Shown: positions 8,612-17,375, counted from the stretch's first letter. The stretch is 58,214 nucleotides of DNA from Tabrizicola oligotrophica (GCF_011008935.1 NZ_JAAIVJ010000014.1:1-58214); one strand, 5' to 3'. The notes: generated from the letters alone by a model not told the origin. Made by a program: numbers and translations.

Positions 8612-9696
8612 GCGCGATCCACCTGCAGGGGCTGGTCAAGCGGTTCGGGCAATTCACCGCGCTGAAAACCATGGATCTTGCCATTGCCGACGGCGAGTTC
8701 ATGGCGCTTCTCGGGCCGTCGGGCTGCGGCAAGTCCACCACGATGAACATGATCGCCGGGATGGAGCGTCCCAGCGAGGGGCGCATCCTGTTCGGCAATC
8801 AGGACGTGACCGGCCTGCCGATGGGCCGGCGCGGGGTGGGTTTCGTGTTCCAGAACTACGCGATCTTCACCCATATGACGGTGCGCCAGAACCTGAGCTA
8901 CGGCTTGCGGATGATGGGCCGACCGGCATCCGAGGTTGCCAGCCGCACCGGCACCATGGCCGAGATGCTGGGTCTGACCGCCTTGCTGGACCGCCCCGCC
9001 GCCGGGCTTTCGGTGAACATCCTGCAACGGCTGGCGATCGGACGGTCGGCGGTGATGGAGCCGGCGATCTTCCTGCTGGATGAACCGCTGTCCAACGTCG
9101 ACGCCGCCTTCCGCGCCGTGATGCGCACCGAGCTCAAATCCTTGCAGCGCCAGTTCCGGCAGACCATGGTCTATGTGACCCATGACCAGCTGGAGGCGAT
9201 GACCATGGCCGACCGGATCGCCGTGATGGACCACGGCGTGCTGCAGCAGGTGGGCACGCCGCTGGAGGTCTACAATGACCCGGTGAACACCTTCGTCGCC
9301 CGCTTCATCGGCGCGCCGGGGATGAACCTGTTGCCGGGCCGCTTGCTGCAGCATGCCGGGGGGCTTTGCGTCGATCTCGGGCCGCTCGGCATCTCGGCCC
9401 CGCTGCCTGGCCCGCTGGCCGCCGCTGCCGCCAGCGCCCCTGCGGAGGTCATCTATGGCTTCCGCCCCGAGGAGGTGCAGCTTGACCCGGCCGCCCCGCT
9501 TGGCCTGCCGCTGACCGTGACCGAGCGGATCGGCGCGCGGAGCATCCTGCATCTGGGCGAGGGCGAAACGTCGGTCCGGGCGGTGTTCCAGTCAGGCGAG
9601 CCGCTGCCCGAGGCGGGTCTTGTCCGCTTTCAACCCGCCGCCGCGGCGGTCAGGCTGTTCGATGCGGCGACGGGCCGCGCGATCCGGGGAGTGTGA
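8608..9696 (+). CDS. ABC transporter ATP-binding protein A (MalK/UgpC-like) with degenerate signature motif
   Basis: 362 aa: a nucleotide-binding domain followed by a MalK-type OB-fold regulatory domain. Walker [10 protein letters not shown] (36-44), Q-loop FQNYAIF, Walker B IFLLDEP (154-160) and H-loop VTHDQLEAM are canonical. The family signature LSGGQ is replaced by LSVNI (134-138). The neighbouring ATPase (9700-10701) has the opposite defect. As a heterodimer they would form one complete ATP site and one doubly degenerate site. Overlaps the upstream permease by 4 nt. Confidence 0.93.
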   Translation: MSAIHLQGLVKRFGQFTALKTMDLAIADGEFMALLGPSGCGKSTTMNMIAGMERPSEGRILFGNQDVTGLPMGRRGVGFVFQNYAIFTHMTVRQNLSYGLRMMGRPASEVASRTGTMAEMLGLTALLDRPAAGLSVNILQRLAIGRSAVMEPAIFLLDEPLSNVDAAFRAVMRTELKSLQRQFRQTMVYVTHDQLEAMTMADRIAVMDHGVLQQVGTPLEVYNDPVNTFVARFIGAPGMNLLPGRLLQHAGGLCVDLGPLGISAPLPGPLAAAAASAPAEVIYGFRPEEVQLDPAAPLGLPLTVTERIGARSILHLGEGETSVRAVFQSGEPLPEAGLVRFQPAAAAVRLFDAATGRAIRGV

Positions 9697-9699
9697 GAG

Positions 9700-10701
9700 A
9701 TGGCCGAAATCACCTTCGACAATGTCTCCAAACGCTTCGGCGCCACCGTGGCGGTCAATGCGGCCAGCTTCACCGTCCGCGACAACGAGTTCTTCTGCTT
9801 CTTCGGCCCGCCGCTGTCGGGCAAGACCACGCTGTTGCGCCTGATCCTCGGGCTGGAGGTGCCGGACGAGGGCCGCATCCTGATCGACGGCAAGGATGTG
9901 ACCCGGACCGGACCGGCGGCGCGCAACATCGCCATGGTGTTCCAGAACCTCGCGCTGTTTCCGCATATGACCGCGCGCGACAACGTACGCTTTCCGCTGG
10001 TCGAACGCGGAGTCCCTGCGGCGCAGATCACCGCCCGGCTGGAGGAAGTCGCGGCCAAGCTGCACATCGGTCATATCCTGCACAAGCATCCCGGCCAGCT
10101 TTCCGGCGGCGAGCGCCAGCGGGTCGCCATCGCCCGGGCGCTGGTGCGCGATCCGGCGGCCTATCTGATGGACGACCCGATCTCGGCGCTGGATGCCCGG
10201 CTGCGCGAGGAGGCGCGGGTCGAGCTGAAGCGGATGCAGCGCGAGGCGGGCCGCACGCTGATCTATGTGACCCACGATCAGGAAGAAGCGATGTCGGTCG
10301 CTGACCGCATGGCCATTCTGGAGCAGGGCGTCATCCGCCAGATCGGCACCCCGGCCGAGCTTTATGACCGCCCGGCGACCTCATATGTCGCGCAGCTTCT
10401 GGGCGCGCCGGTGATGAACCTGATCCCGCCGGGCCTGTTTGCCACCCGTCCGGGGGCTGCACTGGTCGGCGTCCGGCCCGAGGATCTGCGCGTGACACCC
10501 GATCCGGCGGGCCGCGCCGAGGTGACCGGCGTGGAACCGCTGGGCGGCTATACCGTGCTGACCCTGCGCGCGGGCGAAAGCCAGTTGCGCGTGCTGCTGC
10601 GCGGCCAGCCCGCCTTTGCGCCCGGTCAGCGCCTGCATCTCGATGCCGCCGAGGAGCGGCTTCACCATTTCGCCGCCGACGGCCATCGGCTGGCCGGTTG
10701 A
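9700..10701 (+). CDS. ABC transporter ATP-binding protein B (MalK/UgpC-like) with Asp in place of the catalytic Glu
   Basis: 333 aa, the same two-domain layout as its upstream neighbour. Walker A is GPPLSGKT (36-43) and the signature LSGGERQRVAIARAL (from 134) is canonical. Walker B reads AYLMDDP (154-160), with Asp where the catalytic glutamate normally sits. Paired ATPases in one sugar-type operon are unusual, since MalK-type systems normally use a homodimer; rhizobial GlpS/GlpT are a known comparable pair. It begins 3 bp after the upstream stop region with a GGGGAG ribosome site. Confidence 0.93.
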   Translation: MAEITFDNVSKRFGATVAVNAASFTVRDNEFFCFFGPPLSGKTTLLRLILGLEVPDEGRILIDGKDVTRTGPAARNIAMVFQNLALFPHMTARDNVRFPLVERGVPAAQITARLEEVAAKLHIGHILHKHPGQLSGGERQRVAIARALVRDPAAYLMDDPISALDARLREEARVELKRMQREAGRTLIYVTHDQEEAMSVADRMAILEQGVIRQIGTPAELYDRPATSYVAQLLGAPVMNLIPPGLFATRPGAALVGVRPEDLRVTPDPAGRAEVTGVEPLGGYTVLTLRAGESQLRVLLRGQPAFAPGQRLHLDAAEERLHHFAADGHRLAG

Positions 10702-10716
10702 CACAGGGAGACTGAC

Positions 10717-11808
10717 ATGAGTGACGCACTGGGTTTCACACCCGACCCGCCGGTCCGCACGAAAGGGCTGAAGATCGGGGCCATCGGCGCGGGCATGATC
10801 ATGGCCGAATGCCATCTGGCCGCCTACAAGGAGGCCGGCTTTACCGTGGCCGCCATCGCCAGCCGCACCAAGGCCAAGGCCGAAGCGGTCGCTGCGCGCT
10901 GGGGCATTGCCAAGGTGCATGACACGCCCGAGGCGCTGATCGCCGATCCCGGCATCGAGATCCTCGACATCGCCTATCCGCCCGACCAGCAGCCCGCGCT
11001 GATCCGCGCCGCGCTGAAGGCGCCGCATATCAAGGGCATTCTGGCGCAAAAGCCACTGGCCCTGACCCTGGCCGAGGCGATTGCCCTGCGCGACGAGGCG
11101 GCGGCAGCCGGCAAGATCCTTAGCGTCAACCAGAACATGCGCTACGACCAGTCGATGCGGGTGCTGAAAGAGATCCTCAATTCCGGCGCCATCGGCACGC
11201 CGGTCTTTGCCCAGATCGACATGCACGCCATCCCGCACTGGCAGGATTTCCTGAAGGGCTATGACCGGCTGACCCTGTCGAACATGTCGGTGCATCACCT
11301 CGACGTGCTGCGCTTCCTTTTCGGCGATCCGGACGAGATCACCACCCAGACCCGCACCGACCCGCGCACCAGCTTCCCCCACAAGGACGGCATCACCGTC
11401 AGCACCCTGCGCTTCCCCTCGGGCGTGCTGGCGGTCAGCCTTGAGGACGTCTGGTCCGGCCCGCGTGGCGAGGGCTACAAGGACGACCAGCACATCAGCT
11501 GGCGCGTCGACGGCACCGAGGGCGTCGCCAAGGGCACCATCGGCTGGCCCACCGGGGCCGCCTCGACGCTGAGCTATGCTTCCACCAGGACCACCGGCGG
11601 CGAATGGGTCAGCCCGACATGGGACACGATGTGGTTCCCCCATGCCTTCGTCGGCGTGATGGAACAGTTGCAACACGCCGTCAGCACCGGAACGCCGCCC
11701 GCGCTTTCGGTGGCCGACAACGTCAGGACCGTGGCGCTGGTCGAGGCGGGCTACCGTTCGATCGCCGAGGGGCGCACGGTCAAACTTTCAGAAATTTCAA
11801 CGAACTAG
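10717..11808 (+). CDS. Gfo/Idh/MocA-family NAD(P)-dependent oxidoreductase
   Basis: 363 aa. An N-terminal Rossmann fold (IGAIGAGMIMAECHL) is followed by the family's conserved strand, here AQKPLALTLAEA, in which Lys is kept but the usual preceding Glu is Gln. The C-terminal Gfo/Idh domain has the substrate-pocket histidine context SNMSVHHLDVLRFLFGDP. Such enzymes oxidise a hydroxyl of sugars, glycosides or inositols to a keto group. Position within a transport operon and next to an isomerase and MocDE-like genes makes a keto-sugar or keto-inositol pathway likely. The exact substrate is not visible. Confidence 0.9.
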   Translation: MSDALGFTPDPPVRTKGLKIGAIGAGMIMAECHLAAYKEAGFTVAAIASRTKAKAEAVAARWGIAKVHDTPEALIADPGIEILDIAYPPDQQPALIRAALKAPHIKGILAQKPLALTLAEAIALRDEAAAAGKILSVNQNMRYDQSMRVLKEILNSGAIGTPVFAQIDMHAIPHWQDFLKGYDRLTLSNMSVHHLDVLRFLFGDPDEITTQTRTDPRTSFPHKDGITVSTLRFPSGVLAVSLEDVWSGPRGEGYKDDQHISWRVDGTEGVAKGTIGWPTGAASTLSYASTRTTGGEWVSPTWDTMWFPHAFVGVMEQLQHAVSTGTPPALSVADNVRTVALVEAGYRSIAEGRTVKLSEISTN

Positions 11809-11822
11809 GGAGGAAACACATC

Positions 11823-12737
11823 ATGCTGCACGCGGGGATCTTTACCGGATACTACCCCTACGGGCTGGAAGAAACGGCCAAGCGCATCCAGAAGCAGGGC
11901 TTTACCACGGTGCAACTGGACCTGCATTTCAAGGATGTCGACCTTGGGCCGGGCCAGATCACCAAGGACAAGGCCAAGCGGGTCCGCGACACGTTCCGCG
12001 ACCACAACCTGCCGATCTGCTGCATTTCGGCCTATACCAACATCGTTCATCCCGACAAGGACGAGCGGGCCCGGCGCGTCGGCTATCTGAAAGAGATCAT
12101 CCGCAATGCCCGGCAGTTCGGCACGCCCTATGTCATCTCGGAAACCGGCACCTTCAACACCGAAAGCGATTGGGTGCATCATCCGAAGAACAAGACCGAA
12201 GAGGGGTTCGAGGATTGCCGCTCGGTGATCGCCGATCTGGCGCAGACCGCCTATGACCATGGCGCGACCTTCCTTCTGGAAACCTATGTCAACAACGTCG
12301 TCGGCAGCGTCGAGGAGACGGTGAAGATGTTCGCGCAGGTCGATCATCCGGGGCTGGGCCTGCTGATGGACCCGACCAACTATTTCGAGACCCACAACAT
12401 CGACCGCATGGACCAGATCCTGAATCAGGTGTTCGACACGCTGTCGCCGCATATCAAGATCGCCCATGCCAAGGACGTGAAACGCTCGGGCGACGACAAG
12501 AGCGAAAAGCACGCCGACATCGGCGATGCCGATGCGCTGGAAAGCCACACCTTCCGCGGTGTCGGCGAGATCGAGCTTCCGGCGCCGGGGCTTGGGTCGC
12601 TCAACTATGACCTCTATCTGAAGCGGCTGGCGGAAAAGCATCCGAACATCCCGGTCATCATCGAGCATTTGTCCGAAGACGACATTCCGCGGGCCAAGGC
12701 CTTCCTCGACGGCAAGTTCAAGGCGAACGGGCTGTGA
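11823..12737 (+). CDS. Sugar phosphate isomerase/epimerase-like TIM-barrel protein
   Basis: 304 aa, AP_endonuc_2 (xylose isomerase-like TIM barrel) family. It starts MLHAGIFTGYYPYGLEET after a good AGGGAGGAAA. Metal-ligand contexts visible: ETGTFN, FLLETYVNN (Glu), LLMDPTNYFETHN (Asp, His), KIAHAKDV (His) and VIIEHLSEDD (Glu). Family members isomerise, epimerise or dehydrate keto-sugars and inososes. It follows the dehydrogenase by 15 bp, so it probably acts on the keto product. A 55-bp gap with a GCGGCG/CGCCGC hairpin (12745-12774) separates it from the next gene. Confidence 0.88.
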   Translation: MLHAGIFTGYYPYGLEETAKRIQKQGFTTVQLDLHFKDVDLGPGQITKDKAKRVRDTFRDHNLPICCISAYTNIVHPDKDERARRVGYLKEIIRNARQFGTPYVISETGTFNTESDWVHHPKNKTEEGFEDCRSVIADLAQTAYDHGATFLLETYVNNVVGSVEETVKMFAQVDHPGLGLLMDPTNYFETHNIDRMDQILNQVFDTLSPHIKIAHAKDVKRSGDDKSEKHADIGDADALESHTFRGVGEIELPAPGLGSLNYDLYLKRLAEKHPNIPVIIEHLSEDDIPRAKAFLDGKFKANGL

Positions 12738-12792
12738 CGATCCCGCGGCGTTCCGGGGCAGTCCGGGGCGCCGCTTCCGGCAAGGTGCAACC

Positions 12793-13980
12793 ATGACAAT
12801 GCTTTTTGGCGAGGATCTGACGCGCGAGGCGATCCGGAGACGCTCCGGCCAGCTTCGCGCCTATGGTGGCGTCCGGCTGGTCGAGCTGGCCGACGGGCAA
12901 GAGCGCGGCATTCGCCTGCTGGAATTCCGCAGCGGCGCCGGCCTGCGCTTTACCGTCGCCGTCGACCGCGCCATGGACATCGACGAAGTCGAATGGAAGG
13001 GCGCCTCGATCGGCTGGCAGGGGCCGACCGGCCTGCGCAACCCCGCGCTGCACGAGCCCGAGGGCGAGGGCGGTTTCGGCTGGGCGCGCAGCTTCAGCGG
13101 CTTTCTCGTGACCTGCGGCATGGATCATATCCTTGGCCCCGAAGAGGTGGACGCCCGGCATTACAACTATCCCGGCGTCCAGACGGCGCGCCATGGCCTG
13201 CATGGCCGGGTGGCGAACCTGCCCGCGCGGCTGACCGGCTATGGCGAGCGCTGGGAGGGCGAGCGCTGCATCCTCTGGGCCGAAGGCCAGATCCGTCAGG
13301 CCGCGACCTTTGCCGAACATCTGGTGCTGTATCGCCGGATCGAGGTTGATCTGGGCGGCCATGAAATCCGCCTGTCCGACCGGGTGGTGAACGAAGGCTT
13401 CCAGCCCGCTCCGCACATGTTCTTTTATCATGTGAACCTCGGCGCGCCGCTGCTGGGCGCCGGCGCGCGCTATCTGGCGCCGATCCGAGAGGTTCTCTGG
13501 GCCGGGCACGAGACCCGTTACCGCGATCAGGGCGTCGGCTATGCCCGCATGTCCGCCCCGCAGACCGATTTCGCCGAACAGGTCTGGCAGCACGACACCG
13601 CCGGCGATGCCGCGGGCGAGGTGCCGGTGGCGCTGGTCAACGACCGGCTGGCGCTGGGCCTTCAGGTGACGACCCGCAAGGACCAGATGCCCTGCCTCTA
13701 CCAGTGGCAGAACCTGCAGGCCGGGGCCTATGCGCTGGGCATCGAGCCTTCCACGCATCACGTGCTGGGCAATTCCGCCGCCCGCGCCCGGGGCGAGATG
13801 ATCTGGCTCTCTGCCGGCGAGGCCCGCGCCTATGACGCCCGCTTCACCGTGCTGGACGGCGCCCCGGCCCTGCAAGCCGCCGAGGCGCGGATTGCCGCGA
13901 TTGCGCCCCAGCCCGCCGATGACTTTCCGCCGCCTTCGGGCCGGTTCCCGCCCCTCACCGGGCGACCCCAACCCTTCTGA
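12793..13980 (+). CDS. DUF4432 family protein (aldose-1-epimerase-like fold)
   Basis: 395 aa. Conserved DUF4432 features: GVRLVELADGQERGIRLLEF, TVAVDRAMDIDEVEWKG, SFSGFLVTCGMDHI, HGLHGRVANLPARLTGYGE, HMFFYHVNLGAPLL and an acidic C-terminal half. The family is built on the galactose-mutarotase fold and is often found in sugar operons; its reaction is not established. A close paralogue lies at 29605-30783. Both sit next to LacI regulators of the same subtype, suggesting two related substrates. The start at 12793 is supported by the paralogue alignment. Confidence 0.88.
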   Translation: MTMLFGEDLTREAIRRRSGQLRAYGGVRLVELADGQERGIRLLEFRSGAGLRFTVAVDRAMDIDEVEWKGASIGWQGPTGLRNPALHEPEGEGGFGWARSFSGFLVTCGMDHILGPEEVDARHYNYPGVQTARHGLHGRVANLPARLTGYGERWEGERCILWAEGQIRQAATFAEHLVLYRRIEVDLGGHEIRLSDRVVNEGFQPAPHMFFYHVNLGAPLLGAGARYLAPIREVLWAGHETRYRDQGVGYARMSAPQTDFAEQVWQHDTAGDAAGEVPVALVNDRLALGLQVTTRKDQMPCLYQWQNLQAGAYALGIEPSTHHVLGNSAARARGEMIWLSAGEARAYDARFTVLDGAPALQAAEARIAAIAPQPADDFPPPSGRFPPLTGRPQPF

Positions 13981-13994
13981 TCCAGAGACCTGCC

Positions 13995-15098
13995 ATGCCG
14001 AAAGACACCTTTGTCGAAAAACGCGACTACTCGCTGACCGGCCCCTCGGCGCAGCGCGCCATCGAGCTGGGGCTGGCCTCGGCCCAGTGGTATCACTCCG
14101 AAGTGCCGCGCAAGGTGATGAAAGAGCTGATGCAGCGCCGCGACGGCCCGGCGATCCGCGATACGCTGATCTGGTTTGCGCTGCTGGGCCTGTCGGCCTG
14201 GGGCGGCATCCAGTTCTGGGGCAACTGGTCCTGCGTGCCGTTCTGGGCGGTCTATGGCGTGCTGTACGGCTCGGCCTGCGACAGCCGCTGGCACGAATGC
14301 GGCCATGGCACCGCCTTCAAGACCGGCTGGATGAACGATGTGGTCTACCACATCGCCAGCTTCATGGTGATGCGCAACCCGGTGTCCTGGCGCTGGAGCC
14401 ATGCCCGCCACCATACCGACACCATCATCGTCGGCCGCGATGCCGAGATTGCCTTCATGCATCCGACCTCGATCGCGCTGAACATCCTGCATTTCATCGG
14501 CGTGGTGGATGTCTGGCAATGGCTGAAGATCCTCGCGCGCAACGCGACCGGCAATCTGAACGCCGAGGAGCGCAACTATATCCCCGACGCCGAAGTGCCG
14601 AAGGCGATCTTCTGGGCCCGCGTTCATGTCGCCATCTATGCCGCAACCCTTGTCGCGGCGGTCTGGATGCAGTCCGTCCTGCCCTTCATGCTGATCGGCG
14701 GCCCGCGCTTCTACGGCACCTGGCACATGTTCATGACCGGGCTGATCCAGCATGGCGGCCTTGCCGAGGATGTGCTGGACCACCGGCTCAACAGCCGCAC
14801 CTGTTTGATGAACCCGGCCAGCCGCTGGATCTACTGGAACATGAACTATCACGTCGAACACCACATGTTCCCGATGGTGCCCTATCACGCCCTGCCGCGC
14901 CTGCATGCGCTGATCAAGGACGACCTTCCCGCCGCCTGCCCCTCGATCCCCGCCGCCTTTGCCGAGATGGTCCCGGCGATCCTGCGCCAGCGCCACGAGA
15001 AGGGCTATTTCCTGCGCAAGAAGCTGCCCTCCAGCGCCCGGCCCTACCGTGAGGACTTTCACCAGACCGCCCCCGCCCGTTCGGACAAAGGGAAGTAA
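13995..15098 (+). CDS. Membrane fatty-acid-desaturase/hydroxylase family oxygenase, MocD-like
   Basis: 367 aa with the di-iron histidine clusters of the membrane desaturase/hydroxylase family: HECGHGTAF (about residue 99), HARHH (about 136) and NYHVEHHMFP (about 289), set among hydrophobic segments (DTLIWFALLGLSAWGG, ATLVAAVWMQSVLPFMLIGG). It is followed 3 bp later by a Rieske ferredoxin. This desaturase-like plus Rieske pair matches MocD and MocE, which with the reductase MocF demethylate the rhizopine 3-O-methyl-scyllo-inosamine in Sinorhizobium. I infer an oxidative O-demethylase releasing formaldehyde. No dedicated ferredoxin reductase is present in the window. Confidence 0.85.
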   Translation: MPKDTFVEKRDYSLTGPSAQRAIELGLASAQWYHSEVPRKVMKELMQRRDGPAIRDTLIWFALLGLSAWGGIQFWGNWSCVPFWAVYGVLYGSACDSRWHECGHGTAFKTGWMNDVVYHIASFMVMRNPVSWRWSHARHHTDTIIVGRDAEIAFMHPTSIALNILHFIGVVDVWQWLKILARNATGNLNAEERNYIPDAEVPKAIFWARVHVAIYAATLVAAVWMQSVLPFMLIGGPRFYGTWHMFMTGLIQHGGLAEDVLDHRLNSRTCLMNPASRWIYWNMNYHVEHHMFPMVPYHALPRLHALIKDDLPAACPSIPAAFAEMVPAILRQRHEKGYFLRKKLPSSARPYREDFHQTAPARSDKGK

Positions 15099-15101
15099 GA
15101 C

Positions 15102-15416
15102 ATGCGCTGGATTACCGTCTGCCCGGTCGATGACATCGACCCCGAAGATCTGGCGCCCTTCGACCACGCGGGCCAGAGCTATGCCATCTACCGTGACGAA
15201 GACGGCGCGGTCTTTGCCACCGACGGGCTGTGCACCCATGAGCATGTCCATCTGTGCAACGGGCTGGTCATGGGTAGCCAGATCGAATGCCCCAAGCACA
15301 ACGGCCGCTTCAATTACAAGACCGGCGCGGCCGAACGGCTTCCTTGCGTGCGCGACCTGAAAACTCATCCCGTGCGCGTCGTGGACGGCATGGTCGAGAT
15401 CGGAATGGAGGACTGA
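15102..15416 (+). CDS. Rieske-type [2Fe-2S] ferredoxin, MocE-like
   Basis: 104 aa, a single Rieske domain. The cluster motifs are CTHEHVHLCNG (Cys-Thr-His) and CPKHNGRF (Cys-Pro-x-His), so all four ligands are present. It lacks a signal peptide or membrane anchor and is therefore a soluble electron carrier. Tight coupling to the di-iron oxygenase at 13995 (3-bp gap, ribosome site GGGAAG within the upstream end) makes it the likely electron donor. The reductase must come from elsewhere in the genome. Confidence 0.92.
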   Translation: MRWITVCPVDDIDPEDLAPFDHAGQSYAIYRDEDGAVFATDGLCTHEHVHLCNGLVMGSQIECPKHNGRFNYKTGAAERLPCVRDLKTHPVRVVDGMVEIGMED

Positions 15417-15417
15417 C

Positions 15418-16218
15418 ATGACACGCACTCGCCCCACGGTTGCTGACCTGCGTGCCTGGAAGGGCAAGCGCCAGTTAACCATGCTGCGCGTCTTCAGCAT
15501 CGATGAGGCTGCGGCAGCAGAAGAGGCCGGGATCGACGTTGTTTCGGTTCCGCCTGAACTAATCCTGCACCCCGACTATCGCAAGGCCGCGCCGTCGCTT
15601 TTCTCTATGTCGGGCCTTGATCACCTAAGCGCCGGCAGCCGTGAAGACTATCTGCGCCTGTCGTGCAAGCTGCTGTCCGCCGGGGCCGATGCGATGTATT
15701 GCTCGGCCGGATTGGACACCGTACGCTTTTTGGCTTCGGAGTATATCCCCGTTGTGGGCCATGTTGGCCTTGTCCCCAGCCGCGCTACCTGGACCGGCGG
15801 TTTCAAGGCTGTGGGTAAGACCGCCGATCAGGCGCTGGCGCTATACAGCGAATGCCAGGCCTATGAGGTGGCGGGCGCCTTCGCCGTGGAAATCGAGGTG
15901 GTGCCCGAGGAAGTGGCAACTGAGATCAGCCGCCGGATGGACCGCCTGCTGCTGTGGTCCATGGGGTCGGGCGCGGGCTGCGATGTGCAGTACCTTTTCG
16001 CCATGGACATCCTGGGTGAACACCGGGGCAAGATGCCCCGCCACTCCAAGGTCTACCGTAACTTTGCCGCCGAGTATGATCGGCTGCAGCGCGAAAGGGT
16101 CGCGGCATTCAACGAATTCCGGCAGGATGTCGAGCGTGGCAGCTTCCCTGAAGACCGCTATATCCAGCGAATGGACCGGGCAGAACTGGAGCGTTTCCTA
16201 TCGGGTCTGGGAGCCTGA
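15418..16218 (+). CDS. Divergent PanB-like (ketopantoate hydroxymethyltransferase family) protein
   Basis: 266 aa, PEP/pyruvate-type TIM barrel of the PanB family. Recognisable blocks: VVGHVGLVPS (PanB GHLGLTPQ), TGGFKAVGKT (GGYKVQGR), EVAGAFAVEIEVVPEEVA (EAAGAQLLVLECVP), SMGSGAGCDVQYLFAMDILG (GIGAGNVTDGQILVMHD) and a C-terminal VERGSFP. The Mg-binding Asp of the GDSLG loop is missing (VSVPPEL), and the KIEGG Lys/Glu block reads YCSAG; the catalytic Glu of the ECVP block is kept. It ends a likely O-demethylation operon, so a role in handling one-carbon units or a different aldol reaction is possible but unproven. Confidence 0.75.
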   Translation: MTRTRPTVADLRAWKGKRQLTMLRVFSIDEAAAAEEAGIDVVSVPPELILHPDYRKAAPSLFSMSGLDHLSAGSREDYLRLSCKLLSAGADAMYCSAGLDTVRFLASEYIPVVGHVGLVPSRATWTGGFKAVGKTADQALALYSECQAYEVAGAFAVEIEVVPEEVATEISRRMDRLLLWSMGSGAGCDVQYLFAMDILGEHRGKMPRHSKVYRNFAAEYDRLQRERVAAFNEFRQDVERGSFPEDRYIQRMDRAELERFLSGLGA

Positions 16219-16612
16219 TCCAACAGGGTGTAATCGAAGGTTTCCTTCAAATTATTGGCGGCAAATATGGCCGCGATCCACCTGTAGCGTCACCATTTGT
16301 AGCCATGATCTACGATCGACTCGACGGGCTTCGGTCGGCCAAAGGGGGCAGAGCTGAAACAGGGTTTCAAGCTCGGATTTCCCGTTGCTTCACAGCCTCG
16401 CCATGCACCGCCAAGGCCGCGCCACATCGGTTCATCCCCAGCCGTTCCCGCATAGCCTTTACGCGCTCGGCGTAGGCCTGACGGTCGATGCACCGTTCGA
16501 GATCCTGCTCGTGGAACCGCCAGTTTTTTACCGGTGCCAAGCGGATCAGGCCCGCAGCTTCTTGCTTTTTCGCATCGGGTACGCTTTCGGGCTGAGGCCG
16601 CATCGCAGTTGC
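16219..16612. other. Gene-poor scar between the PanB-like gene and the IS3 fragment
   Basis: No convincing gene. A leftward frame at 16367-16603 encodes a charged stretch (motifs NWRFHEQDLERCIDR, VKAMRERLGMNRCGAALAV) that could be the tail of a decayed gene, but I cannot assign it. Base composition is lower in GC than the flanking operons. The stretch probably represents debris left by insertion and deletion around the IS fragment. Confidence 0.4.
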
Positions 16613-17176
16613 GCCTGTCCGCTGGACAAGGTGAACCGCCAGTTCCGCGTGTCAGCGCCCAACATGCTGTGGGTTTCGGACTTCACATATGTCGCCACGT
16701 GGAAGGGGTTCGTCTATGTCGCTTTCGTCATCGATGCCTATGCCCGCCGCATCGTCGGCTGGCGCGTCAGCACCTCCCCTCATGCCGGGTTCGTTCTCGA
16801 TGCCCTAGAACAGGCCGTCTATGAACGCCGCCCGGTCAAGGGAATGGGGCTGGTCCATCACTCCGACCGCGGATCCCAATACCTGTCGATCAAATACACC
16901 GAACGATTGGCCGATGCAGGCATCGAACCATCGGTCGGCAATGTCGGTGACAGTTACGACAACGCCCTCGCCGAGACGATCAACGGCCCCTTCAGGGCCG
17001 AAGTCGTCCATCGTCGCGGCCCATGGCGCAACTTCGAAGCCGTCGAATACGCAACCCTCGAATGGGTCGACTGGTTCAACAACCGCCGCCTGCTCGAGCC
17101 AATCGGGAACATCCCACCCGCGGAAGCCGAAGCAAACTTCTACGCAGCTCTGGAAACCGAAGCCATGGCCGCGTAA
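16613..17176 (+). pseudogene. IS3-family transposase OrfB, 5'-truncated
   Basis: The catalytic integrase core is intact: WVSDFTYVATWKGFVYVAFV (first Asp), LVHHSDRGSQYLSIKY (second Asp), DNALAETINGPFRAEVV (Glu) and the conserved tail WVDWFNNRRLLEPIGNIPPAEAE. Homology starts abruptly near 16613 (LDKVNRQF), so the HTH/HTH_21 N-terminal part and any OrfA are missing. A longer open frame to 16385 is not transposase-like. It lies between two catabolic operons and may mark a past rearrangement joint. Confidence 0.85.
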
Positions 17177-17375
17177 CTAACGTCAATCAGCCTCAGGCAA
17201 ACCCGGCGCGGTTCACAAGGGACGATCGGGGACAGCTCACGGGCGCTGTTCAGGCCGGCGTCTTCGGATCGACAGTCGCGCCCCCTGAGCGCGCCAGCGT
17301 GGGCGAAGTCCGCTGGTGAAATATCGCATCATGGCGGAGGGCGGGGGAGCGTCAAAGCCTGAGTCACAACTAAAC

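Noticed and set aside
16367-16603. Minus-strand frame of 78 codons beside the IS3 fragment
   Set aside because: Charged and protein-like but without a recognisable domain or ribosome site; probably a decayed fragment, so not called as a gene.
16385-17176. Complete 263-aa IS3 transposase
   Set aside because: The first ~76 residues have no transposase similarity; the homology begins abruptly near 16613, so it is a truncated copy.
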